The position numbers and the translations under genes were made by a program. From Frankia canadensis (GTDB lineage Bacteria > Actinomycetota > Actinomycetes > Frankiales > Frankiaceae), in assembly GCF_900197875.1 (NCBI RefSeq), contig NZ_FZMO01000547.1, forward strand, positions 1-45,764: a stretch of 45,764 nucleotides of DNA. The letters are read 5' to 3'. The notes below the pieces were generated by a model. That model was not told the DNA's origin. It ran no database searches and saw nothing but the letters and a program-made list of their open reading frames with translations. Shown in pieces: positions 31,954 through 39,867 of this stretch. The stretch's first letter is position 1. Each line of letters begins with the position of its first letter.

Positions 31954-32535
31954 ATGGCCTCGGGTCCTCATGATCGCGAGTTGGGCGAGCTGCTCACGGT
32001 CGGCCACGGCACGGCGGATCGGGAGACGCTGACCGGGTTGCTGCTGGGTGCGGGGGTGGAAGAGGTGGTGGATGTGCGCAGCGCGCCCGGCAGTCGGCGC
32101 AACCCCGACGTCGCCCGCGCCGTCATGGCCGGGTGGCTACCGGCGGCCGGAATCGGCTATCGCTGGGAACCAGGGCTCGGCGGCTTCCGCCGGCCGAAGC
32201 CGGACTCCCCTGATGTGCTCTGGCGCAACGTGTCCTTTCGCGGCTACGCCGGCTACACCCGTGACCCGCGGTTCCTGAGTGCGATGGACGGCCTGCTCGC
32301 CGGCGCCGCACAGGTACGGACCACCGTGCTGTGCAGCGAGTCGGTCTGGTGGCGCTGCCACCGCCGGATCATCGCCGACGTCGCGGTCCTCGCACACGGC
32401 TGGACGGTCCGGCACCTCATGCATGACGGCCGCCTCGTCGACCACACCCTCACGGCGGGCGTCCGGCTCCGCCCCGACAACCTGCTCCTCTACGACGGTG
32501 CTGCCGCCGGCGGCCCGAGCACGGACCTCCGATGA
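31954..32535 (+). CDS. DUF488-family protein
   Basis: A 193-aa protein. Hallmarks are LLTVGHGTADRETLTGLL at the start, VVDVRSAPGSRRNPDVAR, and the distal motif LCSESVWWRCHRRIIADVA (about 124-142) whose Cys and His residues suggest a metal or nucleic-acid site. The family is widespread and functionally uncharacterised. ATG 31954 has GATAAC six bases upstream, so its mRNA should be leaderless. It stands alone behind the MMPL terminator. Confidence 0.9.
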   Translation: MASGPHDRELGELLTVGHGTADRETLTGLLLGAGVEEVVDVRSAPGSRRNPDVARAVMAGWLPAAGIGYRWEPGLGGFRRPKPDSPDVLWRNVSFRGYAGYTRDPRFLSAMDGLLAGAAQVRTTVLCSESVWWRCHRRIIADVAVLAHGWTVRHLMHDGRLVDHTLTAGVRLRPDNLLLYDGAAAGGPSTDLR

Positions 32536-32622
32536 GTACTCCCATCCCGGTGACAGGGCTTCGACAACACGATCTTCACCTACCGTCGTTCCGACTGACC
32601 GTACCGGCCCCGCCCGCGGTGA

Positions 32623-33471
32623 TCAGGAACGGTGCAGCCTGATGTCGCCGAAGGATGTCTGCACGCGGAGCTCGACCTTGTGGTCGGCCTCGCCGGGTTC
32701 GTCGGAGACGCTGTCGAGCGCGTTGTGGACGTGGCCGTATCCGGTGTTGGCGTCCAGCCAGGCCGCGGTGCCGGTGGCGATGCCCACCTCGACGTCGCCG
32801 TTCGCCGTGCGCAGCGCCACCGCGCCTCGAACCACTCCGTCGACCCGGATGCCGCCGTTGGCCGTCCGCACGTCGGCGCCGGCGACCGCACGCTCGATGT
32901 CGATCCTGCCGTTCGCGTTGCGGACGCGGACCTCTCCGGACACCGCGCCGATCCGGGTGGCACCGTTGGAGTTGCGCACCGTCACGTCGCCGCCCACCGG
33001 GCCGATCCGCACCTCGCCGGTGCCGGTGTGGACGTCGGCGTCGCCCACCACATCGTCGACCGTGATGGGCCCCGCCCCGGAGCGCAGCCGCGCGGACCCG
33101 CACCGCTCCAGCCGGATGGTGCCCATCGACGTCTTGACGCGACAGTCCCCCAGCACACCGGAGCCGGTCACGTCCGCGACGGACGCCTCGCAGTCCAGCC
33201 GCGACCCGGCCGGCAGCTCGACGGTGACATCGACGGACCGCTTCTTCGTGGAGAAGTTCAGCGCCCCCGCCCGAGGTGCCCGCACGAGCAGGACGCCGTC
33301 GGAGTACTCGACGCGGGTCTGCTTGGCGGCCTTGACGTCCGAGTCGTCGTCCGGGTCGGTCGGGCGGACGTCGACGACCGTGTCCGCGCGGTCGGTCGCG
33401 ATGATCCTGGCGTTGGCGACGATCAGCTCCAGAGTGGCCTGGATCGGTGCCGGCGTGTCGAAGACAGGCAT
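32623..33471 (-). CDS. DUF4097-family beta-repeat protein
   Basis: A 282-aa protein made almost entirely of short beta turns of the type VRNSNGATRIGAVSGEV, VRNANGRIDIERAV and LRTANGDVEVGIA, the DUF4097 repeat predicted to form a beta solenoid. No signal peptide or membrane segment, so it is probably cytoplasmic despite the adhesin label sometimes given to the family. ATG 33471 follows the RHH gene by 74 bp on the same strand. Partnership with an RHH antitoxin-like gene recurs in actinobacteria, but the role of the pair is unknown. Confidence 0.88.
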   Translation of the reverse strand: MPVFDTPAPIQATLELIVANARIIATDRADTVVDVRPTDPDDDSDVKAAKQTRVEYSDGVLLVRAPRAGALNFSTKKRSVDVTVELPAGSRLDCEASVADVTGSGVLGDCRVKTSMGTIRLERCGSARLRSGAGPITVDDVVGDADVHTGTGEVRIGPVGGDVTVRNSNGATRIGAVSGEVRVRNANGRIDIERAVAGADVRTANGGIRVDGVVRGAVALRTANGDVEVGIATGTAAWLDANTGYGHVHNALDSVSDEPGEADHKVELRVQTSFGDIRLHRS

Positions 33472-33486
33472 GACTGTCCTTCCGTA

Positions 33487-33524
33487 GGTAGTGACTGCGG
33501 TGGGAGGTAGTGACTGCGGTGGGG
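33487..33524. repeat. 19-bp tandem duplication between RHH and DUF4097 genes
   Basis: GGTAGTGACTGCGGTGGGA (33487-33505) is repeated as GGTAGTGACTGCGGTGGGG. It occupies the short leader of the DUF4097 gene and may affect its translation. Confidence 0.85.
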
Positions 33525-33545
33525 GTGCCGGTGTCGGCGCCGGTG

Positions 33546-34139
33546 TCAGCGCACCCAGCCGGTGACGTGCTGTCGGCCGGGTTTGCCGCGCTCCGACCGG
33601 AGGGCGGCGTCCTGCGCCGGTCGCAGGACGGCGGCGGCGGCGCGGACGAGCCAGGCGTTGACCGAACGCCCCTCCCCCGCGGCCGCCTCCTCCACGGCGG
33701 CCTTCAGCTGCTCGGGCAGCCGCACGTTGATCCGCACCGTCGCGCCGTCCTCCGGCGCGACCTCCAGCACGGCGGCGGACGCCCGTTCCTCGGCCGACCG
33801 CTCCCCGGCCGGCCGCTCCCCGGCCGGCCGCGTGCCGGTGGGCCGCACGTCGGTCGGCCGCATGTCGGCCGGCCACGGCGCGACCGGCTGGTCCGCCGGC
33901 GGCAGCGCGACGACGAACTCGGGGTCCCGCCCGCGCAGCCGCAGCTGCACCGAGCCAGGCGCGAGCTCCCGCGTGATCTCGTCCGCCGCCGCGGACAGCG
34001 TCTCCAGCAGCGTCAGCCGGATCGCCGACTCCAGCCCACCCGTCAGCCGCTCGACCAGCGCACGCGCCTCGTCGCCGCCGCCCTCCAGCACCGCGACGAG
34101 CTCCTGGCCGAGCCGATCCACATACGTTCCCAACTCCAT
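33546..34139 (-). CDS. HicB-like protein with C-terminal ribbon-helix-helix domain
   Basis: A 197-aa protein. The N-terminal region (MELGTYVDRLGQELVAVLEG through residue about 85) is helical then beta; a Pro/Glu/Arg-rich linker (about 90-125) leads to a ribbon-helix-helix DNA-binding domain, VRINVRLPEQLKAAVEEAA...SVNAWLVRAAAAVL. RHH proteins bind operator repeats as dimers. It precedes the DUF4097 gene and probably represses the pair. ATG 34139 has CATAGT six bases upstream with TTGCAT 17 bp further, predicting leaderless mRNA. HicB naming is by convention; no HicA toxin is present. Confidence 0.82.
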   Translation of the reverse strand: MELGTYVDRLGQELVAVLEGGGDEARALVERLTGGLESAIRLTLLETLSAAADEITRELAPGSVQLRLRGRDPEFVVALPPADQPVAPWPADMRPTDVRPTGTRPAGERPAGERSAEERASAAVLEVAPEDGATVRINVRLPEQLKAAVEEAAAGEGRSVNAWLVRAAAAVLRPAQDAALRSERGKPGRQHVTGWVR

Positions 34140-34200
34140 GGCACCACTATGGCATCGCCGTGGCTCACATGCAAGCATCGCGACGCCACTATGACGCCAG
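34140..34200 (-). promoter_or_regulatory. Leaderless promoter of the RHH-DUF4097 operon with repeated operator motif
   Basis: On the minus strand -35 TTGCAT (34174-34169), a 17-bp spacer and -10 CATAGT (34151-34146) lie six bases before ATG 34139. The motif ACTATG with flanking GCC recurs at 34188, about 42 bp upstream, a spacing of four helical turns suited to RHH dimers. Confidence 0.65.
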
Positions 34201-34305
34201 AAGGATGCCATCCATGGCGCCGATGAGCCCCGCGGGGCGCGGCGCAGCCGACGGCACGACCGCACCGCCCAGACGCCCATCCGGGCAGCGCGCCTCCGCC
34301 GGCGC

Positions 34306-34321
34306 GCGTTCCGCGGAACGC
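34306..34321. repeat. 16-bp perfect palindrome, copy 2
   Basis: GCGTTCCGCGGAACGC, identical to 1451-1466. It lies in the 274-bp region between the divergent RHH and AbrB genes, about 90 bp before the AbrB start. Confidence 0.6.
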
Positions 34322-34386
34322 AATCCCTCACCAGGGAAGTCGGCGCGGCGCCGCCTCGACTCTCCGGACCGCCGACCCGAGACCTG

Positions 34387-34413
34387 GTTCGTACCTGGGC
34401 GTAGCCTGTTCGT
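34387..34413 (+). promoter_or_regulatory. Leaderless promoter and direct-repeat operator of the AbrB-Fic pair
   Basis: TAGCCT (34402-34407) is followed by six bases and ATG 34414. GTTCGTA occurs at 34387-34393 and again at 34408-34414, exactly 21 bp apart (two helical turns), flanking the -10. This fits binding by the AbrB-type product. Confidence 0.65.
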
Positions 34414-34620
34414 ATGCAGAAGAAGGTCGTCACGATCGGGAACTCGGCGGGTATCACGATCAGCCCGACCGAGCTGCGCGCCCTGGGCGTCACCCCCGGA
34501 GACATCCTCGAGGTGACAGTCCGCGCCGGGGTCCTCGAGGCGCGCGCGGTGAGCCGCTATGAGGACGCTCCCATGGCCGAACTGATGGCCGTCATCAACG
34601 CGGCCCGAACTCGCGCGTGA
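34414..34620 (+). CDS. AbrB/MazE-type swapped-hairpin DNA-binding protein, probable antitoxin
   Basis: A 68-aa protein with the N-terminal AbrB/MazE fold: KKVVTIGNSAGITISPTELRALGV and DILEVTVRAGVLEARAV. The short tail (DAPMAELMAVINAART) is an amphipathic helix that could bind and mask a toxin. It is followed after 13 bp by the Fic gene. Together with the 21-bp direct repeat over its promoter, this predicts a self-regulated antitoxin, though Fic toxins usually pair with Phd or VbhA-like partners rather than AbrB folds. Confidence 0.88.
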   Translation: MQKKVVTIGNSAGITISPTELRALGVTPGDILEVTVRAGVLEARAVSRYEDAPMAELMAVINAARTRA

Positions 34621-34633
34621 CCAGGAGCCGCGC

Positions 34634-35344
34634 GTGACCTGGACTCGAGCGGAGTTCCTGGCCGCGGTCGCCGGCTCCGGGGTCCTGTCCCCGGAGTATG
34701 CCGACGATGTGCTGGTGCGCCTGGCACACCACTCCACCGCGATCGAGGGCAACACCCTGACCCTTGCCGACACCGTCACGTTGCTGGTCGACCAACGTGT
34801 GCCTGTGGCGGGTACGCCGGTACGCGACCTGTACGAGGTCGCGAACCACTACGAGGCCTTCGCCCGTGTCCTGCGGGCCGTCGCGCAGGACGAACCCCTG
34901 ACCACGGCGCTGATCCTGCACCTGCATGCCACGCTGATGGACCACCTGGCCCACGACCGTGGTCAGTACAAGACCTCGACCAACATCGTTACTGGCGCCT
35001 CCTGGCAGCCCACGGCGCCCGCCCGGGTGCCCGATCTCATGCGTCAGTGGGCCGATCAGACCGAGTGGCAGACCGCGAACCTCGACAACGAGGCCCTGCT
35101 GGAAGCGGTCGCCAGCGCGCACATCGCATTCGAGCGCATCCACCCGTTCTCCGACGGCAACGGTCGCACCGGCCGGGCGATCATCGCTTACCAGACGATC
35201 CGCAGATTCGGCTTTCCGGCCATCGTCCAGGTCACCCGACGACCCGCCTACATCACCATGCTCGACGCCCAGGACGCCCCCGGACTGTCCCGTCTCCTCG
35301 CGGTCTCCCTCGCCGACGAGGCCGCCCGCCGCACCCAGGCGTAG
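34634..35344 (+). CDS. Fic-family AMP-transferase (probable toxin) with class II inhibitory helix
   Basis: A 236-aa Fic protein. The catalytic loop HPFSDGNGRTGR is at residues 170-181 and fully matches the HxFx(D/E)GNGRxxR rule, so AMP or other nucleotide transfer to a protein target is expected. An N-terminal helix HHSTAIEGN (32-40) carries the (S/T)xxxE(G/N) inhibitory motif with Glu38, making it a self-restrained class II enzyme. GTG 34634 follows CAGGAG. It is in one operon with the AbrB-type gene and ends 60 bp before the convergent esterase. Confidence 0.92.
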   Translation: MTWTRAEFLAAVAGSGVLSPEYADDVLVRLAHHSTAIEGNTLTLADTVTLLVDQRVPVAGTPVRDLYEVANHYEAFARVLRAVAQDEPLTTALILHLHATLMDHLAHDRGQYKTSTNIVTGASWQPTAPARVPDLMRQWADQTEWQTANLDNEALLEAVASAHIAFERIHPFSDGNGRTGRAIIAYQTIRRFGFPAIVQVTRRPAYITMLDAQDAPGLSRLLAVSLADEAARRTQA

Positions 35345-35405
35345 CCGCACCACCGACGTGAAGGCGACCTCGTCGATGGGGAGCCGGCAGGTGCGTGGCG
35401 GCCTG

Positions 35406-37049
35406 TCAGCCGAGCAGTGGGAGGGGCGGGAAGGTGTGGTGCTGCCAGATCAGCCGGGAGCGGTCCTGGGGGTAGGCCGTGACGGTCGTGGGGGTGTCGA
35501 AGACCTGGGTGAGGCGGCGCTCGGGGTCGAACGCCTGCCAGCCCGGGTCGCCGTGGGTGGCGAAACCGGTCCAGGCGGTCCGCATCGCGGCGGACAGCGT
35601 CTCCGCCTCGGCGGCGGGGCTCTCGCCGAACAGCAAGGCCGTCTGGCCGGTGGTGAGGTTGCCGAACACGAGCGGGACGTCGAGGCCGTGGCAGGCCCCG
35701 AGAATGCCGCCCATGCCCGGGGCGGCCCAGGCCAGCTCGTACAGATGCGCCTGGCCGCCGCCCGCCACCTGAGCCTCGGCGAGGCGCAGGCTCGGCATCC
35801 GGAACAGCCAGTCGGAGTGGACGAGCTCGTACAGCTCGCCGGGACCCGCCTGCGGGTAGGCGTCGCGGTAGCCGCGCGCGCCGCCGGGACCGGGCGCGAG
35901 GTCCTGGAGGGCCTCGGCCGCCTGCTCCGGCCTCACCTGACCGAGCAGGCCGGACATGGCGGTGAACAGCCGCTGCTCGTCGCGGGTGTGCCCGACGAGC
36001 AGACCGACGTCCCGGGCCGCGCCGCCGGCCACGGCCTCCCACGGTGTGCTCGGCAGGACGTCGCCGTCGACGACGGGGGCGAACAGGATCGACCGGCGCG
36101 CGGCCAGCCCCCAGCGTCCGGCCCTGGCCATGCGACCGGCCCGGCCCACTGCCCCGCTCGCCCCAGCCGCGCGCGGCTCACCGGCCGCGTCCAGGTCACC
36201 CGCGTCCAGGTCACCCGCGTCCAGGTCACCCGCGACCGCGTCGCCGGCGGCGGCGAGCAGCGCGGGATCGACACCGGCGAGGTCGGCGACGGTGGGTCGC
36301 GCGCCCACCTCGGCGGCGAAGGCGACGGCGAGGTCGGCGGCGAGCTCCGGTGCGAAGAACGTGCCCGGCACGCTCTGCGCGATGGCGCGGCGAAACAGCC
36401 CCCGCGCACGGGGCATGGCCAGCAGTGCGGCGACGGATCCGCCGCCGGCCGACTCGCCGAAGATCGTGACCTGGTCGGGGTCGCCCCCGAAGGCGGTGAT
36501 GTTGTCGCGTGCCCATTCCAGCGCGGCGATCTGGTCGAGCAGGCCGCGGTTGGGCGGCGCGCCGGCGATCTGCGCGAAGCCCTCCACGCCCAGGCGGTAG
36601 TTGAACGTCACGACGACCACCTGGCCGTCCCGGGCGAGATGGCCGCCGTCGTACTCGGGCCGTCCGGACGTGCCGAGCACGTAGGCGCCGCCGTAGATCC
36701 AGACCATCACCGGCAGCGCCGCGGCGGGGTCGACGTCGGGCGACCAGACGTTGACGGTCAGCCAGTCGTCGCCCACCGCGTCCTGGGTGGACGCCTGCTG
36801 GCCGAGCACCTCGCTCTGCGGGACCGCCGGACCGAACGTCACGGCTGGCCGCACACCGTCCCAGCCCGGCGCCGGCCGCGGCGCGGCGAAACGCAGCTCG
36901 CCGACCGGCGGCGCGGCGTAGGGGACGCCGCGGAAGACCGCCAGGCCCCCTTCCCGGCTGCCCCGCACGACCCCGCCCGTGAGGCGTACCTCGGGCGCGG
37001 ACCCGGATGAGGACGTGGCGACGACCGATTCGGCGGCGACTGGCGTCAC
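35406..37049 (-). CDS. Type-B carboxylesterase
   Basis: A 547-aa alpha/beta hydrolase. It contains AVFRGVPYAAPPVGELRF, the oxyanion loop WIYGGAYVLG, nucleophile Ser200 in FGESAGGGS, and the late GACHGLDVPLVFGN with the catalytic His; an acidic residue in TRDEQRLF completes the triad. No signal peptide is apparent, so it is probably cytoplasmic. Three exact repeats of a GDLDA unit (residues near 275) form a flexible insert. GTG 37049 follows AAGGGAG. It is divergent from the TauD-like gene; the shared 249-bp region may co-regulate them. Confidence 0.92.
   Translation of the reverse strand: MTPVAAESVVATSSSGSAPEVRLTGGVVRGSREGGLAVFRGVPYAAPPVGELRFAAPRPAPGWDGVRPAVTFGPAVPQSEVLGQQASTQDAVGDDWLTVNVWSPDVDPAAALPVMVWIYGGAYVLGTSGRPEYDGGHLARDGQVVVVTFNYRLGVEGFAQIAGAPPNRGLLDQIAALEWARDNITAFGGDPDQVTIFGESAGGGSVAALLAMPRARGLFRRAIAQSVPGTFFAPELAADLAVAFAAEVGARPTVADLAGVDPALLAAAGDAVAGDLDAGDLDAGDLDAAGEPRAAGASGAVGRAGRMARAGRWGLAARRSILFAPVVDGDVLPSTPWEAVAGGAARDVGLLVGHTRDEQRLFTAMSGLLGQVRPEQAAEALQDLAPGPGGARGYRDAYPQAGPGELYELVHSDWLFRMPSLRLAEAQVAGGGQAHLYELAWAAPGMGGILGACHGLDVPLVFGNLTTGQTALLFGESPAAEAETLSAAMRTAWTGFATHGDPGWQAFDPERRLTQVFDTPTTVTAYPQDRSRLIWQHHTFPPLPLLG
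36187..36231. repeat. 15-bp triple tandem repeat inside the carboxylesterase gene
   Basis: GCGTCCAGGTCACCC three times in tandem, encoding GDLDA units in frame on the minus strand. Length change would keep the frame. Confidence 0.9.
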
Positions 37050-37298
37050 GGTTCTCCCTTGGACGCTGCGTGCTCCGTCATGGCCGCAGGCGACGGCATC
37101 ATCACGCGGAAGCCGCCTCGTCGCCACTCGTTTTTCGCGGTGGACCGCCGCTGTGGGGCTGACCGCGAGGCTCTCGTCGGGGCCGCCGGCGCGGACGAGG
37201 GGAGGGCGGGCCGTCGGCGGAGCGGGCAGACAGGGCGATTGTGACTGGAGTGTGTCCGGGTTTCGGGGAATCTCGACCGGACGTGTGAAGATGGTGCC

Positions 37299-38171
37299 AT
37301 GTCTCCCCCGGCCGGCCGCCGCGGCGCCACGGCGCTGCGTCCGCGGCCCGCGCCCAGCCCATTGCCAGGTGCCTTCGGGGTTGAGGTGCGCGATCTGGAT
37401 CTCGCCGGCGCCGCGGGCCGTGACCAGGCCTGGTTGTCCGAGCTCCTGCTGCGCCACGGTGTCGTCGTCCTGCCGGACCAGATCCTCGACCCGGACGAGC
37501 ACATCGCTCTGGCGGAGCACTTCGGCGAGATCACGCCGTCGAGCGCGGTGATCCCCGGTCTCAGTCGGGCCTATCCGCAGATCAAGGTCATCGACAGCCG
37601 GCGGTGGGACGGCGGCCTCGATGCCTGGCACAGTGCCATGCAGTACATGGCCGAGCCGGCCGGCGTCGTCGTGCTCTACCTGCGGGTCGCGCCGCCCGGC
37701 GGGGCCAGGATGCGGTGGCTGTCCCGGGAGGCGGCCTACCGATCCCTGGACCCCGAGCTGCGGGCCCGGGTGCGCGACCTGCGCGGGGTGCATCACGCGC
37801 CGGTCATGGACGAGTACGTGCGCGCTTTCGGTCCCGGCCGCTGGAACGGGCGGATGATCACCCAGGTGGATCCGATCGAGCATCCGGTCGTGCGGGTGCA
37901 TCCCGAGACCGGGCGGCTCGGGCTGTTCATCGATCCCTGGAGCACCCGGGCGCTGGTCGGGGTGTCACCGGAGGAGGGCCGCCAGTTGCTGGAGCTCCTC
38001 ATCGAGCACCTGTCCAGGCCGGAGCACGAGGCCTCCTACGTGGCCGAGCCCGGCACGGTCGTGCTCGCCGACGCGCGCTCGACGCTGATGCGGGTGTCGG
38101 ACACACAGGGCCCCCGCATCCTGCACCGGGTCTGCGTCTACGACGTGCGGCCCACCGGCACCGAGGACTGA
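37299..38171 (+). CDS. TauD/TfdA-fold protein lacking iron ligands (pseudo-dioxygenase)
   Basis: A 290-aa protein of the TauD/TfdA fold: FGVEVRDLDLAG, LLRHGVVVLPDQ, HFGEITPSS, HPETGRLGLFID and ILHRVCVYD match in order. But the metal triad is broken. Where active enzymes have H-x-D, it has H111-S-A113; the distal His is M264 (in STLMRV). Arg277, the 2-oxoglutarate anchor, remains. The intact paralogue at 42473 keeps H109, D111, H265 and R281. It therefore should not bind catalytic iron in the usual way and may be a sensor or have a new activity. It lies convergent to the sulfur operon's last gene. Confidence 0.85.
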   Translation: MSPPAGRRGATALRPRPAPSPLPGAFGVEVRDLDLAGAAGRDQAWLSELLLRHGVVVLPDQILDPDEHIALAEHFGEITPSSAVIPGLSRAYPQIKVIDSRRWDGGLDAWHSAMQYMAEPAGVVVLYLRVAPPGGARMRWLSREAAYRSLDPELRARVRDLRGVHHAPVMDEYVRAFGPGRWNGRMITQVDPIEHPVVRVHPETGRLGLFIDPWSTRALVGVSPEEGRQLLELLIEHLSRPEHEASYVAEPGTVVLADARSTLMRVSDTQGPRILHRVCVYDVRPTGTED

Positions 38172-38174
38172 ACC

Positions 38175-38205
38175 GCGGGTGCGGCCCGCGTGCCGCCGCA
38201 CCCGC
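38175..38205. terminator. Stem-loop between convergent TauD-like and reductase genes
   Basis: GCGGGTGCGG (38175-38184) pairs with CCGCACCCGC (38196-38205) around an 11-nt loop, three bases behind the TauD-like stop. No T-tract, but its position suits a two-way terminator. Confidence 0.55.
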
Positions 38206-38253
38206 CTCGCGCCGCGGCGCGTCGTGCCACGGCGCGGCGCCGTCGGGTCGCCG

Positions 38254-39264
38254 CTACGCCGCCAGGGCAGCCTTCCGGAGCCGGGGCAGGAGTATGTGCA
38301 GCGGAAGCCCGCGGGCCGGCCGAATCCCGCGGGACACCTCGTCCACCAGGGCGGCGACCAAGGAGTTGGCCGGGGTGGGCACGCCGTGGTCGCGGCCCAG
38401 CCGGGCGATCTCCCCGTTGAACTCGCCGACCTCAGGTGCCGTGCCGCCGCGCAGCACGCTCTGCGCGGTGGAGCCGCCCGGATAGGGCCGGCCCGGGATC
38501 TCGGCGAGGCGCTGCCCGTCCACCTGCGCCGCGAACACGTCCCGGTCGACGACGGGTAGGCCGGCCGCGGCGAACACCGCCTCCGCCTCGCGACCGAGGA
38601 GGTCGATCGCGTCGAGGAAGCCGTCGCCGAGGCCCGACAGGACGTCGACGGCGTTGCCGAGGTTGGTGAGGAGCTTGCGGCGTTTCCAAGCGAGGATGTC
38701 GGGCACTGCCCGGGCGGTGAACCCGGCCGCGGTGAGGGTCTCTGCGAGTTCCGGCCCGAGCGCCCCCACGCCGCCGGGATGGCTCCCCAGGACGAGGACG
38801 CCGCGCGCGGGCGCCGCGTAGTTCACCACCTCCCCCGGGGTGAGGTACGCCGACGGCAGGTACACCATCACCCCGTAGACGTCGGTGAACCGTTCCCGCG
38901 CGGCCGCCTCGTTGCGCAGGCCGTTCTGCAGGCAGACGACCGGTGTCGACGGCGGGGCGACCTCGGCGAGGCCGGCGAGCGCGTCGGCGGTGTCCTGGCT
39001 CTTCACCGCCAGCAGCACGATGTCCCGACCGCTCCAGGTGAGCTCGCGGGGATGTCCGGCGACGGCGATCCGGCGGCGTTCGTCGACGCCGTCGGCAAGC
39101 AGGCGCAGGCCGTCTCGGGCGATCGCGTCGCGATGTGCGCCGCGGGCGACGAGCACCGTGTCGTACCCGGCGCGGTCCAGCTGCGCACCGACCGAGGCGC
39201 CGATCGCCCCGGCGCCCAGCACGACGTAGCGGATCGGGAGTGCCGCGGTGGCCGTCGCGGTCAT
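38254..39264 (-). CDS. Ketopantoate-reductase-like (ApbA/PanE family) oxidoreductase
   Basis: A 336-aa NAD(P)-binding enzyme. The N-terminal Rossmann motif VVLGAGAIGASVG, DIVLLAVKSQDT, CLQNGLRNE and the C-terminal WKRRKLLTNLGNAVDVL with its conserved Lys are diagnostic. Family members reduce 2-oxo acids to hydroxy acids. As the last gene of the organosulfur operon (ATGA overlap with the 182-aa gene), it probably reduces an oxo-acid released from the sulfur compound rather than serving pantothenate synthesis. Specificity is inference. Confidence 0.88.
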   Translation of the reverse strand: MTATATAALPIRYVVLGAGAIGASVGAQLDRAGYDTVLVARGAHRDAIARDGLRLLADGVDERRRIAVAGHPRELTWSGRDIVLLAVKSQDTADALAGLAEVAPPSTPVVCLQNGLRNEAAARERFTDVYGVMVYLPSAYLTPGEVVNYAAPARGVLVLGSHPGGVGALGPELAETLTAAGFTARAVPDILAWKRRKLLTNLGNAVDVLSGLGDGFLDAIDLLGREAEAVFAAAGLPVVDRDVFAAQVDGQRLAEIPGRPYPGGSTAQSVLRGGTAPEVGEFNGEIARLGRDHGVPTPANSLVAALVDEVSRGIRPARGLPLHILLPRLRKAALAA

Positions 39265-39809
39265 GCCGCGGTCGGGCTGACCCGCTCCAGGTCGGCCACG
39301 CCCCGAGCCACGGCGTCGACGGCTGCCGCGATCGCGTCGGGATCGAGCCGCGCGGCCAGGTCAGGGCGCCCGGCCCGGGTCAGCAGCGCCGGCAGGTGAT
39401 GGCGCAGCCGTTCGAGCGCCCAGGGGTAGACCGGGCCGTTCGCGTCGACGTCGTAGCCGACGATGGTCTGCGCCACGTCCGGCTCCACGATGTAGTGGTA
39501 ATGCGGGCCGTCGTCGAAGCAGTCGAAGCGCAGGTACTCGCGGTGCGTGCTGGCCTCGCGCACGTGCAGGGCCACCCCGCCCGGCGGGTTCTCGTCGAGT
39601 TCGCGCAGGTAGGCCTCGGTCTGCTCGGCCGTGCGGCCGTCGTCGACCGCGCCCAGCACGGAGGCGGAACGCGCGATGGCCTTGCTGTCCACGATCCGGG
39701 TGGCGTAGCCGATCTCCAGCACGCCGGCCGGGACGAAGGTGGTCTCGTCCTCGACGATGGGGATGGGACCCACGGTCAGGTCGTGGCCGATGGGGGGGAA
39801 CGTGCTCAT
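39261..39809 (-). CDS. Protein of unknown function in the organosulfur operon
   Basis: A 182-aa soluble protein, not recognised. A beta-rich N-terminal part (DLTVGPIPIVEDETTFVPAG; EIGYATRIVD) leads to HVREASTHREYLRFDCFDD and GPHYHYIV (about 97-120); His residues in DGPHYHYI and Cys in FDCFDD could form a metal or flavin site. A helical C-terminus (LRHHLPALLTRAG; AIAAAVDAVARGVADLE) ends it. GGAGAC before ATG 39809 and the coupled overlap with the reductase gene show it is a real gene. Position between flavin monooxygenase and reductase suggests a role in the same catabolic step. Confidence 0.75.
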   Translation of the reverse strand: MSTFPPIGHDLTVGPIPIVEDETTFVPAGVLEIGYATRIVDSKAIARSASVLGAVDDGRTAEQTEAYLRELDENPPGGVALHVREASTHREYLRFDCFDDGPHYHYIVEPDVAQTIVGYDVDANGPVYPWALERLRHHLPALLTRAGRPDLAARLDPDAIAAAVDAVARGVADLERVSPTAA

Positions 39810-39867
39810 GGCGGTCTCCTCGCTCTGGTTCTGGCACCCGGCGGGTCGGGCGGGGCCGTGGGGTCGG

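Noticed and set aside
29485-32007. 840-codon minus-strand open frame
   Set aside because: Antisense of the MMPL transporter; charged low-complexity sequence typical of a shadow frame.
33546-34139. HicAB toxin-antitoxin pair
   Set aside because: Only a HicB-like RHH protein is present; the partner is a DUF4097 solenoid, not the small double-stranded-RNA-binding HicA.
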